A DNA stretch of 64,000 bases from an uncultured Clostridia bacterium (GCA_947586185.1 CANPXN010000005.1:28903-92902); one strand, 5' to 3'. Positions 9,257 through 17,448 are shown, numbered from the stretch's first letter. The notes: generated by a model not told the origin, from the letters alone. Translations and numbers: made by a program.

Positions 9257-9409
9257 TTTAATAATCCTCCTCATATCTAATGAATCTTATACAAATTCAT
9301 TATACTTTATTTAATTATTTTATCACTCTTTCTTTAATTTGTCAATGAATTTTACAAAAATTTTAGTAAAAAATAATACAAAACCTTGCTGTGAGCTGGC
9401 CCTTAGCAT

Positions 9410-9440
9410 AAAACAAAGCCGACAGCAAAAACTGTCGGCT
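9410..9440 (-). terminator. Terminator of the GNAT-stub micro-ORF
   Basis: GCCGACAG/CTGTCGGC hairpin with a T-rich tail on the minus strand, about 20 bases after the stop of 9461-9577. Confidence 0.75.
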
Positions 9441-9460
9441 CAATATTATCAGTTATTACC

Positions 9461-9577
9461 TTAGTGCTCATGGCAGCCGGGAACGCTTAAGTTCCAGAAT
9501 GCTTCACGGTTAATATTTTCTACAGCTCTGTAGTCGGCTGGTGCCTCTAAACGGATAATATAGTCATTTTTATTCAT
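9461..9577 (-). pseudogene. 38-residue N-terminal stub of a GNAT acetyltransferase
   Basis: An ATG seven bases after a perfect AGGAGG opens 38 codons containing ADYRAVENINREAF and WNLSVPGCHEH. That is the opening strand and helix of YhbS-like GNAT N-acetyltransferases (family pattern REAFWN-x-PGC-x-EH). The frame stops immediately after EH, before the acetyl-CoA site, and a terminator follows. It may be a decayed gene, but the intact ribosome site, upstream hairpin (9610-9647) and private terminator suggest the short product may still be made. Catalysis is not expected. Confidence 0.6.
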
Positions 9578-9609
9578 TGTTATTCCTCCTGAAAGTTGTC
9601 TTCGCAACC

Positions 9610-9647
9610 CGGGAGGCTTGTGTGAGAATGTATTCGCAAACCTCCCG
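9610..9647 (-). promoter_or_regulatory. Hairpin in the micro-ORF leader
   Basis: Seven-base perfect arms CGGGAGG/CCTCCCG, extendable by a few pairs, about 30 bases upstream of the micro-ORF ribosome site. There is no T-run, so it is not a terminator. A possible TTG mini-ORF of 11 codons with an AAGGAG site lies just upstream. Confidence 0.4.
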
Positions 9648-9721
9648 TTTACGCTACTATCTCAGGTCTGTTATTTTTATTCAAACAACGATCTCCTTAA
9701 AATAAAGTATATAAAAATTAA

Positions 9722-9748
9722 GGCAAAGCTACGTTATATAGCTTTGCC
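9722..9748 (-). terminator. Terminator of tRNA-Leu
   Basis: GGCAAAGCTA/TAGCTTTGCC hairpin followed by T-rich DNA on the minus strand, directly after the CCA end. Confidence 0.8.
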
Positions 9749-9750
9749 AA

Positions 9751-9837
9751 TGGTGCGGATAACAGGAGTTGAACCTGCACCCCCTTGCGAGGACCAGCAC
9801 CTGAAGCTGGCGCGTCTGCCTATTCCGCCATATCCGC
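9751..9837 (-). tRNA. tRNA-Leu (anticodon CAG)
   Basis: An 87-base class II tRNA with encoded CCA. The acceptor arms are GCGGATA and TATCCGC. The anticodon stem CCAGC/GCTGG encloses TTCAGGT, giving CAG. A long variable arm (TCCTCGCAAGGGGG) and the T-arm GGTTCAACTCC are present. All features fit tRNA-Leu. Confidence 0.96.
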
Positions 9838-9872
9838 ATATATTGTTTCCTGATTTTTACTCGATAGAAACG

Positions 9873-9891
9873 CCTAAGGTAAACCCTTAGG
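9873..9891. other. Short perfect hairpin upstream of tRNA-Leu
   Basis: CCTAAGG, five-base loop, CCTTAGG. It lies 36 bases upstream of the tRNA 5' end. It could be a processing or regulatory structure; no T-run follows. Apart from this hairpin, the micro-ORF and the tRNA, nothing else was recognised in the 9257-10090 gap. Confidence 0.3.
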
Positions 9892-10047
9892 AAAGACCCG
9901 AGGTGGGCTTTAAAACAAAGCTTATCCACTGCGAAAAATATTATACCATACTTTCACTCGTTAAGTCAAGACCTTTTTTATATTATTTTAAAAAACATGC
10001 TTTACCGATTTGAACAAAACAACGAAAGTATTTCAGACAAATGAAAA

Positions 10048-10082
10048 TAAGCCGCTGCACTTTATATTTGTGCAGCGGCTTA
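10048..10082 (-). terminator. Terminator after the dockerin-CAP gene
   Basis: Thirteen-base perfect stem TAAGCCGCTGCAC/GTGCAGCGGCTTA just after the stop codon. The same stem recurs at 12645-12679 and, diverged, at 42164-42205. Confidence 0.75.
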
Positions 10083-10090
10083 CTAAATAA

Positions 10091-11065
10091 TTATTTAAGG
10101 AAGAACTGTGACCAATGATATACATACATACATTCGCTATTGTAATAATAGCCTACTCCTATTTTTGTAAATTCAGGATTCATAATATTAGCTCTGTGTC
10201 CTTCTGAGTTCATCCAGCCCTCAACTACGCTTTCAGGTGTGATATAGCCTGCCGCAATATTTTCTCCTGCTGCCTTGTAGTTGATACCAAGTTCATCAAG
10301 AAGAGAGAAACAATCTCTGCCGTCAGGTCTTGTATGTGAAAACATCTTTGATGCTTCCTTAGCTCTTATAAGAGCTGCGTCAGTTGCATTCATATCAAGT
10401 GTAAGAGGAGCGATTCCGTTCTTTGCACGTTCAATATTCACAAGTCTTACAACCTCTTTAGCTTCATATGAGAAATCATCTTCGCCATAAACCGCACCGG
10501 AAAATCTGTATCTTGCAGTATCGTATTTATAAAGCTCCTTTGCATAACTGAAAACATATGAAGCGTCCTTTGCATTAAGTTCTTTACTTCCTGCTGCATT
10601 CTGATCGCTGTCAACATTTGCTGCAAAGAGTCCACGCTCGCTGAGACTTGAGCTGCCCGTCTTGTAAAGCTTTTTGTATTCGCTGAAAATCAGCGCTGAG
10701 TCAGCAGAGCTTACCTTACCGTCCTCGTTAACGTCGCCTCTCAGAACTACATCCACCGGAATCTCAGCAACGGTATTTCCGTTAACTATAATTCCAACTT
10801 CCGAAACGCTGTTTGAAGCCTTGCTGTAAACCTGTGAAGGATCAGTTGAAAATTCATAACCTGTAACTTCTTTTCCAGAAGCATCAGTCAGCTTTATAGC
10901 ATTTCTTGGAAATTCAGTGCAGTCGCTGTAGCACATAACTGCGCTGCCGCTGTATTCAACATTGTAATCAGAATCTATTGATTTTGCATATGCCGGAAAT
11001 GTTACCTGCAATGCTGCAATCGCTGTAATCAAACCTGAAAAAAATCTTTTAGAAATGTGTTTCAT
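10091..11065 (-). CDS. Secreted X-module-dockerin-CAP protein
   Basis: 324 residues. Signal peptide 1-27; an X-module-like segment about 30-108 ending in PVDVVLRGDV; a dockerin about 108-190 with first loop GDVNEDGKVSSADS and a longer second repeat NVDSDQNAAGSKELNAKDAS; then a CAP/SCP domain about 203-324. The CAP residues are visible (His in FSHTRPDG, Glu in GENIAAGY, His in SEGHRANIM). CAP domains in bacteria bind or modify surface components, often with unknown chemistry. Having the dockerin before the catalytic-type domain is unusual. The dockerin class matches that of the scaffoldin at 62285, so the protein may bind the same cell-surface cohesin. Confidence 0.87.
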   Translation of the reverse strand: MKHISKRFFSGLITAIAALQVTFPAYAKSIDSDYNVEYSGSAVMCYSDCTEFPRNAIKLTDASGKEVTGYEFSTDPSQVYSKASNSVSEVGIIVNGNTVAEIPVDVVLRGDVNEDGKVSSADSALIFSEYKKLYKTGSSSLSERGLFAANVDSDQNAAGSKELNAKDASYVFSYAKELYKYDTARYRFSGAVYGEDDFSYEAKEVVRLVNIERAKNGIAPLTLDMNATDAALIRAKEASKMFSHTRPDGRDCFSLLDELGINYKAAGENIAAGYITPESVVEGWMNSEGHRANIMNPEFTKIGVGYYYNSECMYVYHWSQFFLK

Positions 11066-11215
11066 AACTTGTTCCTCCCTGTATATCTAAGCCTTGTTAA
11101 GCTCGTATCTGCGTCTTTCATTGATATTATGATAACATGTGAAAAGGCCAAAATCAACAGAGTTTCAAAGTATTTACAAAACCTTAATTAGTATTTACAA
11201 ATGCGTAATAAATTA

Positions 11216-11263
11216 GGGCAATACCTCACAAAAAACCTTTAGGGAATTTGTGAAATATTGCCC
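11216..11263. repeat. Short inverted repeat of the GGCAATACC family
   Basis: Arms GGGCAATACCTCACAAA and TTTGTGAAATATTGCCC (two mismatches) around a 14-base loop. The arms resemble the ends of the element at 22157-22336 and the repeat at 32421-32474. It lies just past the 11313-11894 stop and may also act as a 3' hairpin. Confidence 0.5.
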
Positions 11264-11312
11264 ATCATATTTGTAATCTCATTTTACTTTTTAACAGTTT
11301 TTCTAAGCTATC

Positions 11313-11894
11313 TTAAACGTTTAAGTTGAGGAAGGGATATTTTGCACTTCCCTTTCTATAAAGCTCCTTATAATAAGAGAAAATATACGACACATCCCGT
11401 GCGTTAAAGCTTACGCCTCCCGGTCCATCCGTGTCACCGTCAACATTCGCAAGAAAGAGCTGCCAGCTTGAAAGCTTTCCATTTTCACCTTTATAAATCC
11501 GCTTATATTCCGAAAATGCAACGGAGCTGTCCTGAGCGCTTATCTTATGGTCAAGATTAACATCCCCTCTAAGACCGATATTGACCTCTATGGTTATTTC
11601 TTTTCCGTCTGCGTCCTTTATTCTTTCGCCATCCACAAGCACAGGAACATCATAAGTGAATTTTTTCTCAGATGAGCCGAAGTAATAGTCCCCCGGCGTT
11701 CCCTCCATAGTATAGTTTTCTAAAACGTTTTTGTCAGCATCAAATATAATCCTGTCAGGCTGGAACTCCTTTTCGTCCGCAAAATACCACTGCTTTTCAG
11801 AGTTTGCCGCAGATGCTCCCGACGGCGCTGCCGTTAAAGCTGTTACCGTAATCAGGCACAGGGCGCATACTTTAATAAGATCAGCCGGTTTCAA
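11313..11894 (-). CDS. Secreted free X-module-dockerin protein
   Basis: About 193 residues from the TTG at 11894, which lies eight bases after AGAGG; a GTG at 11903 overlaps that site and is less likely. After a signal peptide (to about residue 30) almost the whole protein matches the C-terminus of the scaffoldin at 62285-64000. The shared pieces are KQWYFADEKEF versus GQWYYADQQEF, then IGLRGDVNLDHKISAQDSS versus IGLRGDASLDHKISAKDAS, then NVDGDTDG versus NVDSDQNK, then a KYPFL-type tail. There is no other domain. It is therefore an X-module plus dockerin without cargo. It could occupy or cap the anchoring cohesin, or carry an unseen partner. Confidence 0.85.
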   Translation of the reverse strand: MKPADLIKVCALCLITVTALTAAPSGASAANSEKQWYFADEKEFQPDRIIFDADKNVLENYTMEGTPGDYYFGSSEKKFTYDVPVLVDGERIKDADGKEITIEVNIGLRGDVNLDHKISAQDSSVAFSEYKRIYKGENGKLSSWQLFLANVDGDTDGPGGVSFNARDVSYIFSYYKELYRKGSAKYPFLNLNV

Positions 11895-12054
11895 TCCGAT
11901 CACCTCTTAACACTTAATATGATTTAATATTAACATGTTTCCATATCATTGTCAATCAAAATCTGTAGAATCAAGCGATAGTAAATACATTTTACAATAT
12001 TTTCCTTGTTTTTTGCCACAAAAGAAAATTTTCGGACATTTTTTCAAAAAATGC

Positions 12055-12083
12055 TTGACAGCAGGCAAATCTTTTGGTATAAT
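12055..12083 (+). promoter_or_regulatory. Promoter of the Fur/PerR regulator gene
   Basis: TTGACA (12055-12060) and TATAAT (12078-12083), 17-base spacer. The 70-base leader contains repeated ATTGTTA-like words that could be an autoregulatory site, but no clear Per box was seen. Confidence 0.8.
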
Positions 12084-12156
12084 AATTACATACATTTAGG
12101 AATTGTTATTGTTAGTCATAAGAATAGTGCAGTAAGCCGTTATTTAGGAGGAGGTT

Positions 12157-12549
12157 ATGCGTTATTCAAAACAGCGTGAACTGATTTTAAACACCGTCCT
12201 CCAAAGCCGTGTTCATCCTACTGCCGATTATGTTTATAATTGTCTGAAGACGGATTATCCGGAGCTGAGTCTTGGAACTGTTTACAGGAATCTGAACTTC
12301 CTTGCCAAGCATAATATGCTGAAAAAGATATGCGTACCAAACGGCTCGGACAGATTTGACGGCACTTTGACAGAGCATTATCATCTTATATGTATAAAAT
12401 GCGGATGCGTTTCGGATATTGATCTTCCGGAAGTAAGTCTTATTGAAGATAAGATCCGCTTGAAAACAGGATTTACTGTTACCAATACAAACTTTGCCTT
12501 TGAAGGGCTTTGTAAAGCTTGTTCCGAAAAAAATATGAATGACGATTAA
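12157..12549 (+). CDS. Fur-family regulator, PerR-like
   Basis: 130 residues, the normal Fur/PerR length. An N-terminal winged helix (residues 1-75, with ELSLGTVYRNLNFL as recognition region) is followed by a metal-binding dimer domain. The regulatory-site pattern RFDGTLTEHYHLIC and the zinc pairs CIKCG and CKAC match PerR closely. PerR represses peroxide-stress genes with Fe or Mn and is inactivated by His oxidation. The ribosome site AGGAGG is strong. PerR rather than Fur is favoured by the RFD-HYH arrangement, but subfamily assignment is inference. Confidence 0.85.
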   Translation: MRYSKQRELILNTVLQSRVHPTADYVYNCLKTDYPELSLGTVYRNLNFLAKHNMLKKICVPNGSDRFDGTLTEHYHLICIKCGCVSDIDLPEVSLIEDKIRLKTGFTVTNTNFAFEGLCKACSEKNMNDD

Positions 12550-12600
12550 TTGCCAATTGCAATGTCTTCATTGTTTTTTCTTTCTCTATACCACATTGAC

Positions 12601-12635
12601 AAAGGAGCATCATTAAATGATGCTCCTTTGTCATT
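12601..12635 (+). terminator. Terminator of the perR-like gene
   Basis: Thirteen-base perfect stem AAAGGAGCATCAT/ATGATGCTCCTTT with a three-base loop. Confidence 0.75.
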
Positions 12636-12644
12636 CTAAAAAAA

Positions 12645-12679
12645 TAAGCCGCTGCACATTCAAAAAGTGCAGCGGCTTA
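12645..12679 (-). terminator. Terminator of the gtrA-like gene
   Basis: Same 13-base stem (TAAGCCGCTGCAC/GTGCAGCGGCTTA) as at 10048-10082, with an A/T-rich flank giving T-runs on the minus strand. Confidence 0.7.
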
Positions 12680-12709
12680 AAATTTGTCCTCATGAAAACA
12701 AATTCTTAT

Positions 12710-13183
12710 TTATTCCTGTTCTTTCTTCTTAAATACAAAAAGCTTGGCGAGCACATAATTCGCAATAAAGATCAACACCTGACTTACAAAGGTAATGATC
12801 ACCTTGTTCATTCCAAGCCAATCACAACAAATCAGGAATATTGCCTCCTCCATTGCAAAGGTAGCGGCTCTTGAGCCATAAAAGGAAAGAAATACCCTCA
12901 TGAACTCCTTTGCTCCGTGGGTTTCCTCCTTAAACACATACTTTTTATTGGTGAAGAACGCAAAGGTCACAGCGCATATCCATGAAAACGCAACGACAAC
13001 AGCATTTTCCCACGCCGGCTCTCCCGGAACTGCCAAGAAAAAGAGCAGCTTGGTCACTATTGAAATAAAAGTAGTAAGTCCGCCAAATATTGCGTAAGTC
13101 ATCTGCTCCTCATACTTATAATATATATCCTGAAGCTTTTTCGGCAGGATGGATACACATGCGCTTATTATTTTTCCGAACAT
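12710..13183 (-). CDS. GtrA-family membrane protein
   Basis: 157 residues with four predicted membrane helices (about 30-50, 60-82, 100-120 and 125-148) and the typical family features YAIFGGLTT near the start and FFTNKKYVFK after helix 2. GtrA-like proteins are thought to flip polyprenyl-linked sugars across the membrane in wall or polysaccharide glycosylation. No glycosyltransferase lies next to it, so its substrate is open. Confidence 0.85.
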   Translation of the reverse strand: MFGKIISACVSILPKKLQDIYYKYEEQMTYAIFGGLTTFISIVTKLLFFLAVPGEPAWENAVVVAFSWICAVTFAFFTNKKYVFKEETHGAKEFMRVFLSFYGSRAATFAMEEAIFLICCDWLGMNKVIITFVSQVLIFIANYVLAKLFVFKKKEQE

Positions 13184-13352
13184 AGCCTTTCTCCTTTCTC
13201 TCTACAATAATAACATAATTCACGAAAAAATCAAGTGTTTTATATAAATATTATTGATTTATACGTTTAAATTCGGCATTTCTCCTATTGATTATTTATT
13301 TTATTTATGCTAACATATTATTAACAGGGTGTACCCTTTGAATGGAGGAAAT

Positions 13353-14618
13353 ATGCATAACATAATTATCATTGTAGTGCTGCTTGTGTTTTCAGCTATG
13401 TTTTCAAGCAGCGAGACAGCATTTTCAAGCGTAAATAAAATAAGACTTAAAAATTACGCCGCACAAGGCAACAAAAGAGCGGAAAAGGCTCTTAAAATAG
13501 CGAACGCTTTCGACGACGCGCTGACAGCAATTCTTGTAGGAAACAACATCGTAAACATTCTGTCAACTTCTATAAGCACTGTGCTTTTCACTCAGCTTCT
13601 CGGTCCGGGAGGCGTGGGCGTTGCAACGGCGGTCATGACTGTTCTCGTTCTGATATTCGGCGAGATCATGCCTAAATCCTATGCTAAAAACAACGCCGAA
13701 AAGTGTGCGCTTTTCTTTGCAGGCTTTCTGTCGGTTATAGTTAAGATCATGACTCCGGTCACATTTATTTTCAAGCAGCTCCAGAAGCTGTTCATCTCAA
13801 AGGATGTCAATCAGCCAAGCGTTACCGAAGATGAGCTTAAATACATCATTGACGAAATCGAGGAACAGGGCGTTCTTGAGGAACAGGAAAGTGACCTTGT
13901 ACGTTCCGCTCTGGAATTTGACGAAATAACAGTTGACGAGATACTTATCCCCCGTGTAAACGTCACTGCTATTGAAAGAGGAGCGGACATTGAGGAAATA
14001 AAGGAAAAGTTTATAACCGATATGTACTCAAGGCTTCCGGTGTTTGAAAAGACCATTGACAATATTGTGGGAGTCATTACCAACAAAAGCTTTTTTAAGC
14101 TTATAAACGATGGCGGAAGCGATATTGATTCTATTATACAGGACGTTATACATATATCCGACCTCAAGCTTATAAGCGAAGCCCTCCGTGAGATGCAGAA
14201 AAAGAAGATGCACATGGCTGTGGTTATGGACCAGTACGGCGGAACTAAGGGCATCATTACCATGGAGGACATCATTGAAGAGCTGGTAGGCGAGATCTAT
14301 GACGAAAACGACGAGATCATTCCTAACTTCACAAAGACGGACGAAAACACATATGAGGTTTCTGGAGAGCTGAGCATTGGCGATATGCTTGACAACCTTG
14401 ATCTGCCGGAAAACACAATAGAAAGCAGCAGTAATTCCGTAGGCGGCTGGGTCATGGAGCTGCTGGGACACATCGCCTCTGAGGGCGAAACTGCTCAGTC
14501 AGGCGCATTTAAAATCACCGTTCTGAAAACCTGTGAGCAAAAAATACAAACTGTAAGGCTCGAGATCTCCACTGAAAGTACAGATGAAGAAACTGATACT
14601 GAAAAGGAAGAAGAATAG
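13353..14618 (+). CDS. DUF21-CBS-CorC membrane protein (hemolysin C / CorC family)
   Basis: About 421 residues from ATG 13353, chosen because GGAGG lies just before it; a GTG at 13329 precedes the ribosome site. DUF21 (CNNM) transmembrane domain about 1-185, with SSSETAFSSVNKIRLK near the N-terminus; two CBS domains about 195-320 (PRVNVTAIERGADIEEI and MAVVMDQYGGTKGIITMEDI); a CorC_HlyC transporter-associated domain to the end. Members export Mg2+ or related divalent ions and sense adenine nucleotides through the CBS pair. It is monocistronic, with its own terminator. Confidence 0.9.
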   Translation: MHNIIIIVVLLVFSAMFSSSETAFSSVNKIRLKNYAAQGNKRAEKALKIANAFDDALTAILVGNNIVNILSTSISTVLFTQLLGPGGVGVATAVMTVLVLIFGEIMPKSYAKNNAEKCALFFAGFLSVIVKIMTPVTFIFKQLQKLFISKDVNQPSVTEDELKYIIDEIEEQGVLEEQESDLVRSALEFDEITVDEILIPRVNVTAIERGADIEEIKEKFITDMYSRLPVFEKTIDNIVGVITNKSFFKLINDGGSDIDSIIQDVIHISDLKLISEALREMQKKKMHMAVVMDQYGGTKGIITMEDIIEELVGEIYDENDEIIPNFTKTDENTYEVSGELSIGDMLDNLDLPENTIESSSNSVGGWVMELLGHIASEGETAQSGAFKITVLKTCEQKIQTVRLEISTESTDEETDTEKEEE

Positions 14619-14620
14619 TA

Positions 14621-14656
14621 AAACCGCTCCGGCAACGCTGTCCGGAGCGGTTTTTT
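14621..14656 (+). terminator. Terminator after the CBS-domain gene
   Basis: Twelve-base stem AAACCGCTCCGG/CCGGAGCGGTTT followed by TTT. It can serve both strands. Confidence 0.85.
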
Positions 14657-14667
14657 CAGTTTATTTC

Positions 14668-15777
14668 TTATGTACCAATCGCCTCGTTCCTGAGTCTTTC
14701 ATTCAGCTCATACCAAGAAATATTCTTCCCGTATTCCTCTTCGAGTTTATTTTCAAAATCATAAAATCCAGCCTCATAAAACGCCACAGCCTGCCTTATA
14801 AGATTTTCCTCCTCCTTATCCTTCATATCCCTCTCATCAACAAAAAACTTTTCATATTTAGGATATCTTATATTATCATAATATGCCGTGAATATCCTGT
14901 CCCCTAAAATAACTGCAAACTTTGATTCGTCCGTAAAGTCGTCGCAGCGCTTTATTATATCCGAAACAAACCACATCAGGGTAACAAAAGCTCCACTCTC
15001 CTTTTCATGCACTCCATAGACAAGATTAAGATTCTGCCACGATAAGTGGTCTGTTTTCGTCGGCTTTACATACCCTAAAATTTTCCGGCGCAGCTCTTCA
15101 TCTGTGAGGATAAATTCAAAATCATAGCTCTTTCGGTTATGCCATCTGTTCAGCTCATAATCCTCGGTGATCTTTTTGCGCATCGCAGGTATATAATCCG
15201 AAAACCTAAAGCAGGCGTTTCTTTTCCGTATATCGTCCTCGAACTCTCGAAACCTTTCTATGTCCTCATAAAAAATAACTGCACGTTTAGCCATTGAAAA
15301 CATCTCAGGAGTGCATGTCCCATAAATATCCATGGACTTGCGAAAGTGTCCGATATATAATTGACGTCTGAAATCCATGGCGCATGCGAAGCTGTAAACA
15401 TTTTTGCCGAACACCGCCGCATAAAAGCAATCATGATCTCCCTCAGCACCGCTCCAATACTTTTCGACGTCAAGCTGTGTAAGGAAAAAGCCTCCCGGAG
15501 CGCTTACGCCATATCCCACATTCATTTCCTCGGGAGGCACTGCACCATAGCCGCTTGGCTCAGGACGGCAAAGAGCCATGATGATCGTGTCAATATCTGA
15601 CCTGTTTGCAAATACAAAACTGAACTCCTGATCCCCCTCATGAGCTGCGACAGACTCCTCGGCAGCCTCAGCAGATGTACTTTGCTGAACTGCGGTAGGC
15701 TCCTCCTTTAAAACGTCATCAGAAATGATCTTACGGTATTCTTCCTCCGAGTCTCTTTTACGCCTTTTAAAAAACAT
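14668..15777 (-). CDS. Hypothetical cytoplasmic protein
   Basis: 369 residues; no family recognised. A short charged N-terminus (MFFKRRKRDSEEEYRK) and an acidic linker to about residue 48 precede a globular part rich in aromatic and charged residues. No signal peptide or membrane segment is seen. It carries a repeated layout of FxxxF-like strands and conserved-looking WHNRKSYDFEF and ENLIRQAVAFYEAGFYDFE segments. A ribosome site (GGAGGC) precedes the ATG. It stands alone between two terminators. Confidence 0.75.
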   Translation of the reverse strand: MFFKRRKRDSEEEYRKIISDDVLKEEPTAVQQSTSAEAAEESVAAHEGDQEFSFVFANRSDIDTIIMALCRPEPSGYGAVPPEEMNVGYGVSAPGGFFLTQLDVEKYWSGAEGDHDCFYAAVFGKNVYSFACAMDFRRQLYIGHFRKSMDIYGTCTPEMFSMAKRAVIFYEDIERFREFEDDIRKRNACFRFSDYIPAMRKKITEDYELNRWHNRKSYDFEFILTDEELRRKILGYVKPTKTDHLSWQNLNLVYGVHEKESGAFVTLMWFVSDIIKRCDDFTDESKFAVILGDRIFTAYYDNIRYPKYEKFFVDERDMKDKEEENLIRQAVAFYEAGFYDFENKLEEEYGKNISWYELNERLRNEAIGT

Positions 15778-15844
15778 AATAGCAATGCCTCCTTTGTATT
15801 ATATTAATCATAGCACATAGCATCAATAAAATCAATATGCGCAT

Positions 15845-15873
15845 ACAAAAAGACCGGAAGTTGATTCCGGTCT
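15845..15873 (-). terminator. Terminator of pdxR
   Basis: AGACCGGAA/TTCCGGTCT stem followed by TTTT on the minus strand. Nothing else was recognised between 15778 and 16059. Confidence 0.7.
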
Positions 15874-16059
15874 TTCTGCTTTAAAGGATGAATTTTTTTC
15901 AGATCGTCCGGACAGCCGGACTTCTGGCTATGACCTTATTATATTTCATTGAAATTATAAAGTCAAGGGGCATTCTTAAACATATTGATAAATAAAGTTT
16001 ATGCCATGTTTTATGTTATTTTTTAAGCCTTGTCCGCAAGACTTCTGCAAAACGATTCT

Positions 16060-17448
16060 TTATGTCCATGCTCTTTCAAGAGCCTCTGCACCCTCGGCAA
16101 GCTCCTGACAGTCAAGACCGGAAAAGCCTGCCACCACCTTATTATCCGGCATATCTGAAACCGGAAACGAATAATACTCCGACAATCCATAGACCCTTAC
16201 CCCCTGCTGGGCGGCGCTTGAAAGAAGCTCTCTCTGATTCATTCCGTTATTTACAGCTATAAGCAGATGCATGCCTGCGTCGCAGCCCGATATATCAATG
16301 AACTTTTTAAGTCTGCCCTCTGACAACTTTTCCATAAGAATGTCCCTGCGCTGACGGTATATCTTCTTCATACGGCTTATATGTCTGTCAAAATGGCCCT
16401 TATCCATGAATTTTGCAAGAGTAAGCTGTTCAAATACCGGAACTGTGCAGGAATAAAAGTCAAGCCTGTCCGTATACCTCCGGCAAAGCTCCTGAGGAAG
16501 AATCATATAGCTTATTCTCATTGACGGCGCAAGGCTTTTTGTAAATGTATTTATATAAATAACTTTGCCCATTTTATCCATACTGTAAAGCGCCGGAACC
16601 GGTCTTCCCGAAAAGCGGAACTCACTGTCATAGTCGTCCTCGATTATATAGCGGTCGCTCCGTGAATATGCCCAGCTGAGCAGCTCCTGCCGTCTGCTAA
16701 CCGGCATTACCATTCCAAGGGGAAAATGATGTGAGGGAGTTACATGCAGAATGTTAATACCAAAATTCGCTATTGCGTCTGCGCATGCCCCCTTTTCGTC
16801 CATAGGTATGGGAAAAACTCTTGAGGTATTTGCGCTGAAAATCCTGTATATTTTTCTGTATCCGGGATTTTCCACTCCATAGGCGTTATCCCTGCCAAGG
16901 AGCTGTATAATAAGTCCGGTAAGATATTCCGAGCCTGCACCTATGAATATCTGATCCGGACTCACGGTCATTCCACGAAAGCTTTTCAGATATTCTGCGA
17001 TTTTAACACGGAGCTGCAAAATACCCTGTGGAGAGCATGCGTTTAAAAGCTCGTCGCTGCGCTCGCTTAAAACCTCACGGGAAAGCTTTGCCCATACGGA
17101 AAAGGGAAAGCTCCCTGTGTCTATACGGTTTGTGCGAAAGTCATATTTGTACTGTATATGCTCCGGTACGATCTCAGGAGAGGGGCTTTCCTTTATTTCC
17201 GGCAAAGCCATATTTTCAGCATAAAAACCGCTGCCCGGCTTTGAGTATATATACCCCTCGGCTGCAAGCTGGGCATAGGCAGTCTCAACAGTCACAATGC
17301 TTATTTTCAGATGTGAGGAAATAGCTCTCTTTGATGGTAGCTTTTCCCCGCTTTTGATATTTCCCCTTTCAATTTCTTTTTTTATATGGCTGTAAAGCTG
17401 CTGATAAAGAGGTATGCCGCTTTCAGTATCAAAGCTTAAAGTAATCAT
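16060..17448 (-). CDS. pdxR: MocR-family regulator of vitamin B6 synthesis
   Basis: 462 residues: a GntR winged helix at about 1-75 (PLYQQLYSHIKKEIERG, LPSKRAISSHLKIS) joined to a fold-type I aminotransferase domain (about 105-460). The PLP region is present: the cofactor-contact segment EDDYDSEFRF and the presumed Schiff-base lysine in NTFTKSLAPSMRISY. PdxR proteins sense PLP and control pdxST. Here it is divergent from pdxS across 109 bases, which strongly supports that role. A 14-base palindrome sits inside the pdxS promoter spacer. Confidence 0.9.
   Translation of the reverse strand: MITLSFDTESGIPLYQQLYSHIKKEIERGNIKSGEKLPSKRAISSHLKISIVTVETAYAQLAAEGYIYSKPGSGFYAENMALPEIKESPSPEIVPEHIQYKYDFRTNRIDTGSFPFSVWAKLSREVLSERSDELLNACSPQGILQLRVKIAEYLKSFRGMTVSPDQIFIGAGSEYLTGLIIQLLGRDNAYGVENPGYRKIYRIFSANTSRVFPIPMDEKGACADAIANFGINILHVTPSHHFPLGMVMPVSRRQELLSWAYSRSDRYIIEDDYDSEFRFSGRPVPALYSMDKMGKVIYINTFTKSLAPSMRISYMILPQELCRRYTDRLDFYSCTVPVFEQLTLAKFMDKGHFDRHISRMKKIYRQRRDILMEKLSEGRLKKFIDISGCDAGMHLLIAVNNGMNQRELLSSAAQQGVRVYGLSEYYSFPVSDMPDNKVVAGFSGLDCQELAEGAEALERAWT

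Noticed and set aside
8706..9314. 202-codon open frame on the plus strand
   Set aside because: It lies antisense to the LRR gene and reads reversed LRR repeats; no ribosome site or family. The same applies to 6813-7328 and 7506-7739.
9751..9837. Integration site with a mobile island at tRNA-Leu
   Set aside because: No integrase gene and no direct repeat of the tRNA 3' end was seen in the flanks.
9618..9890. Plus-strand frame across the tRNA region
   Set aside because: It reads through the reverse complement of tRNA-Leu and cannot be a real gene.
12710..12874. Plus-strand frame 12617-12874
   Set aside because: Antisense to the GtrA gene and starts inside a terminator.
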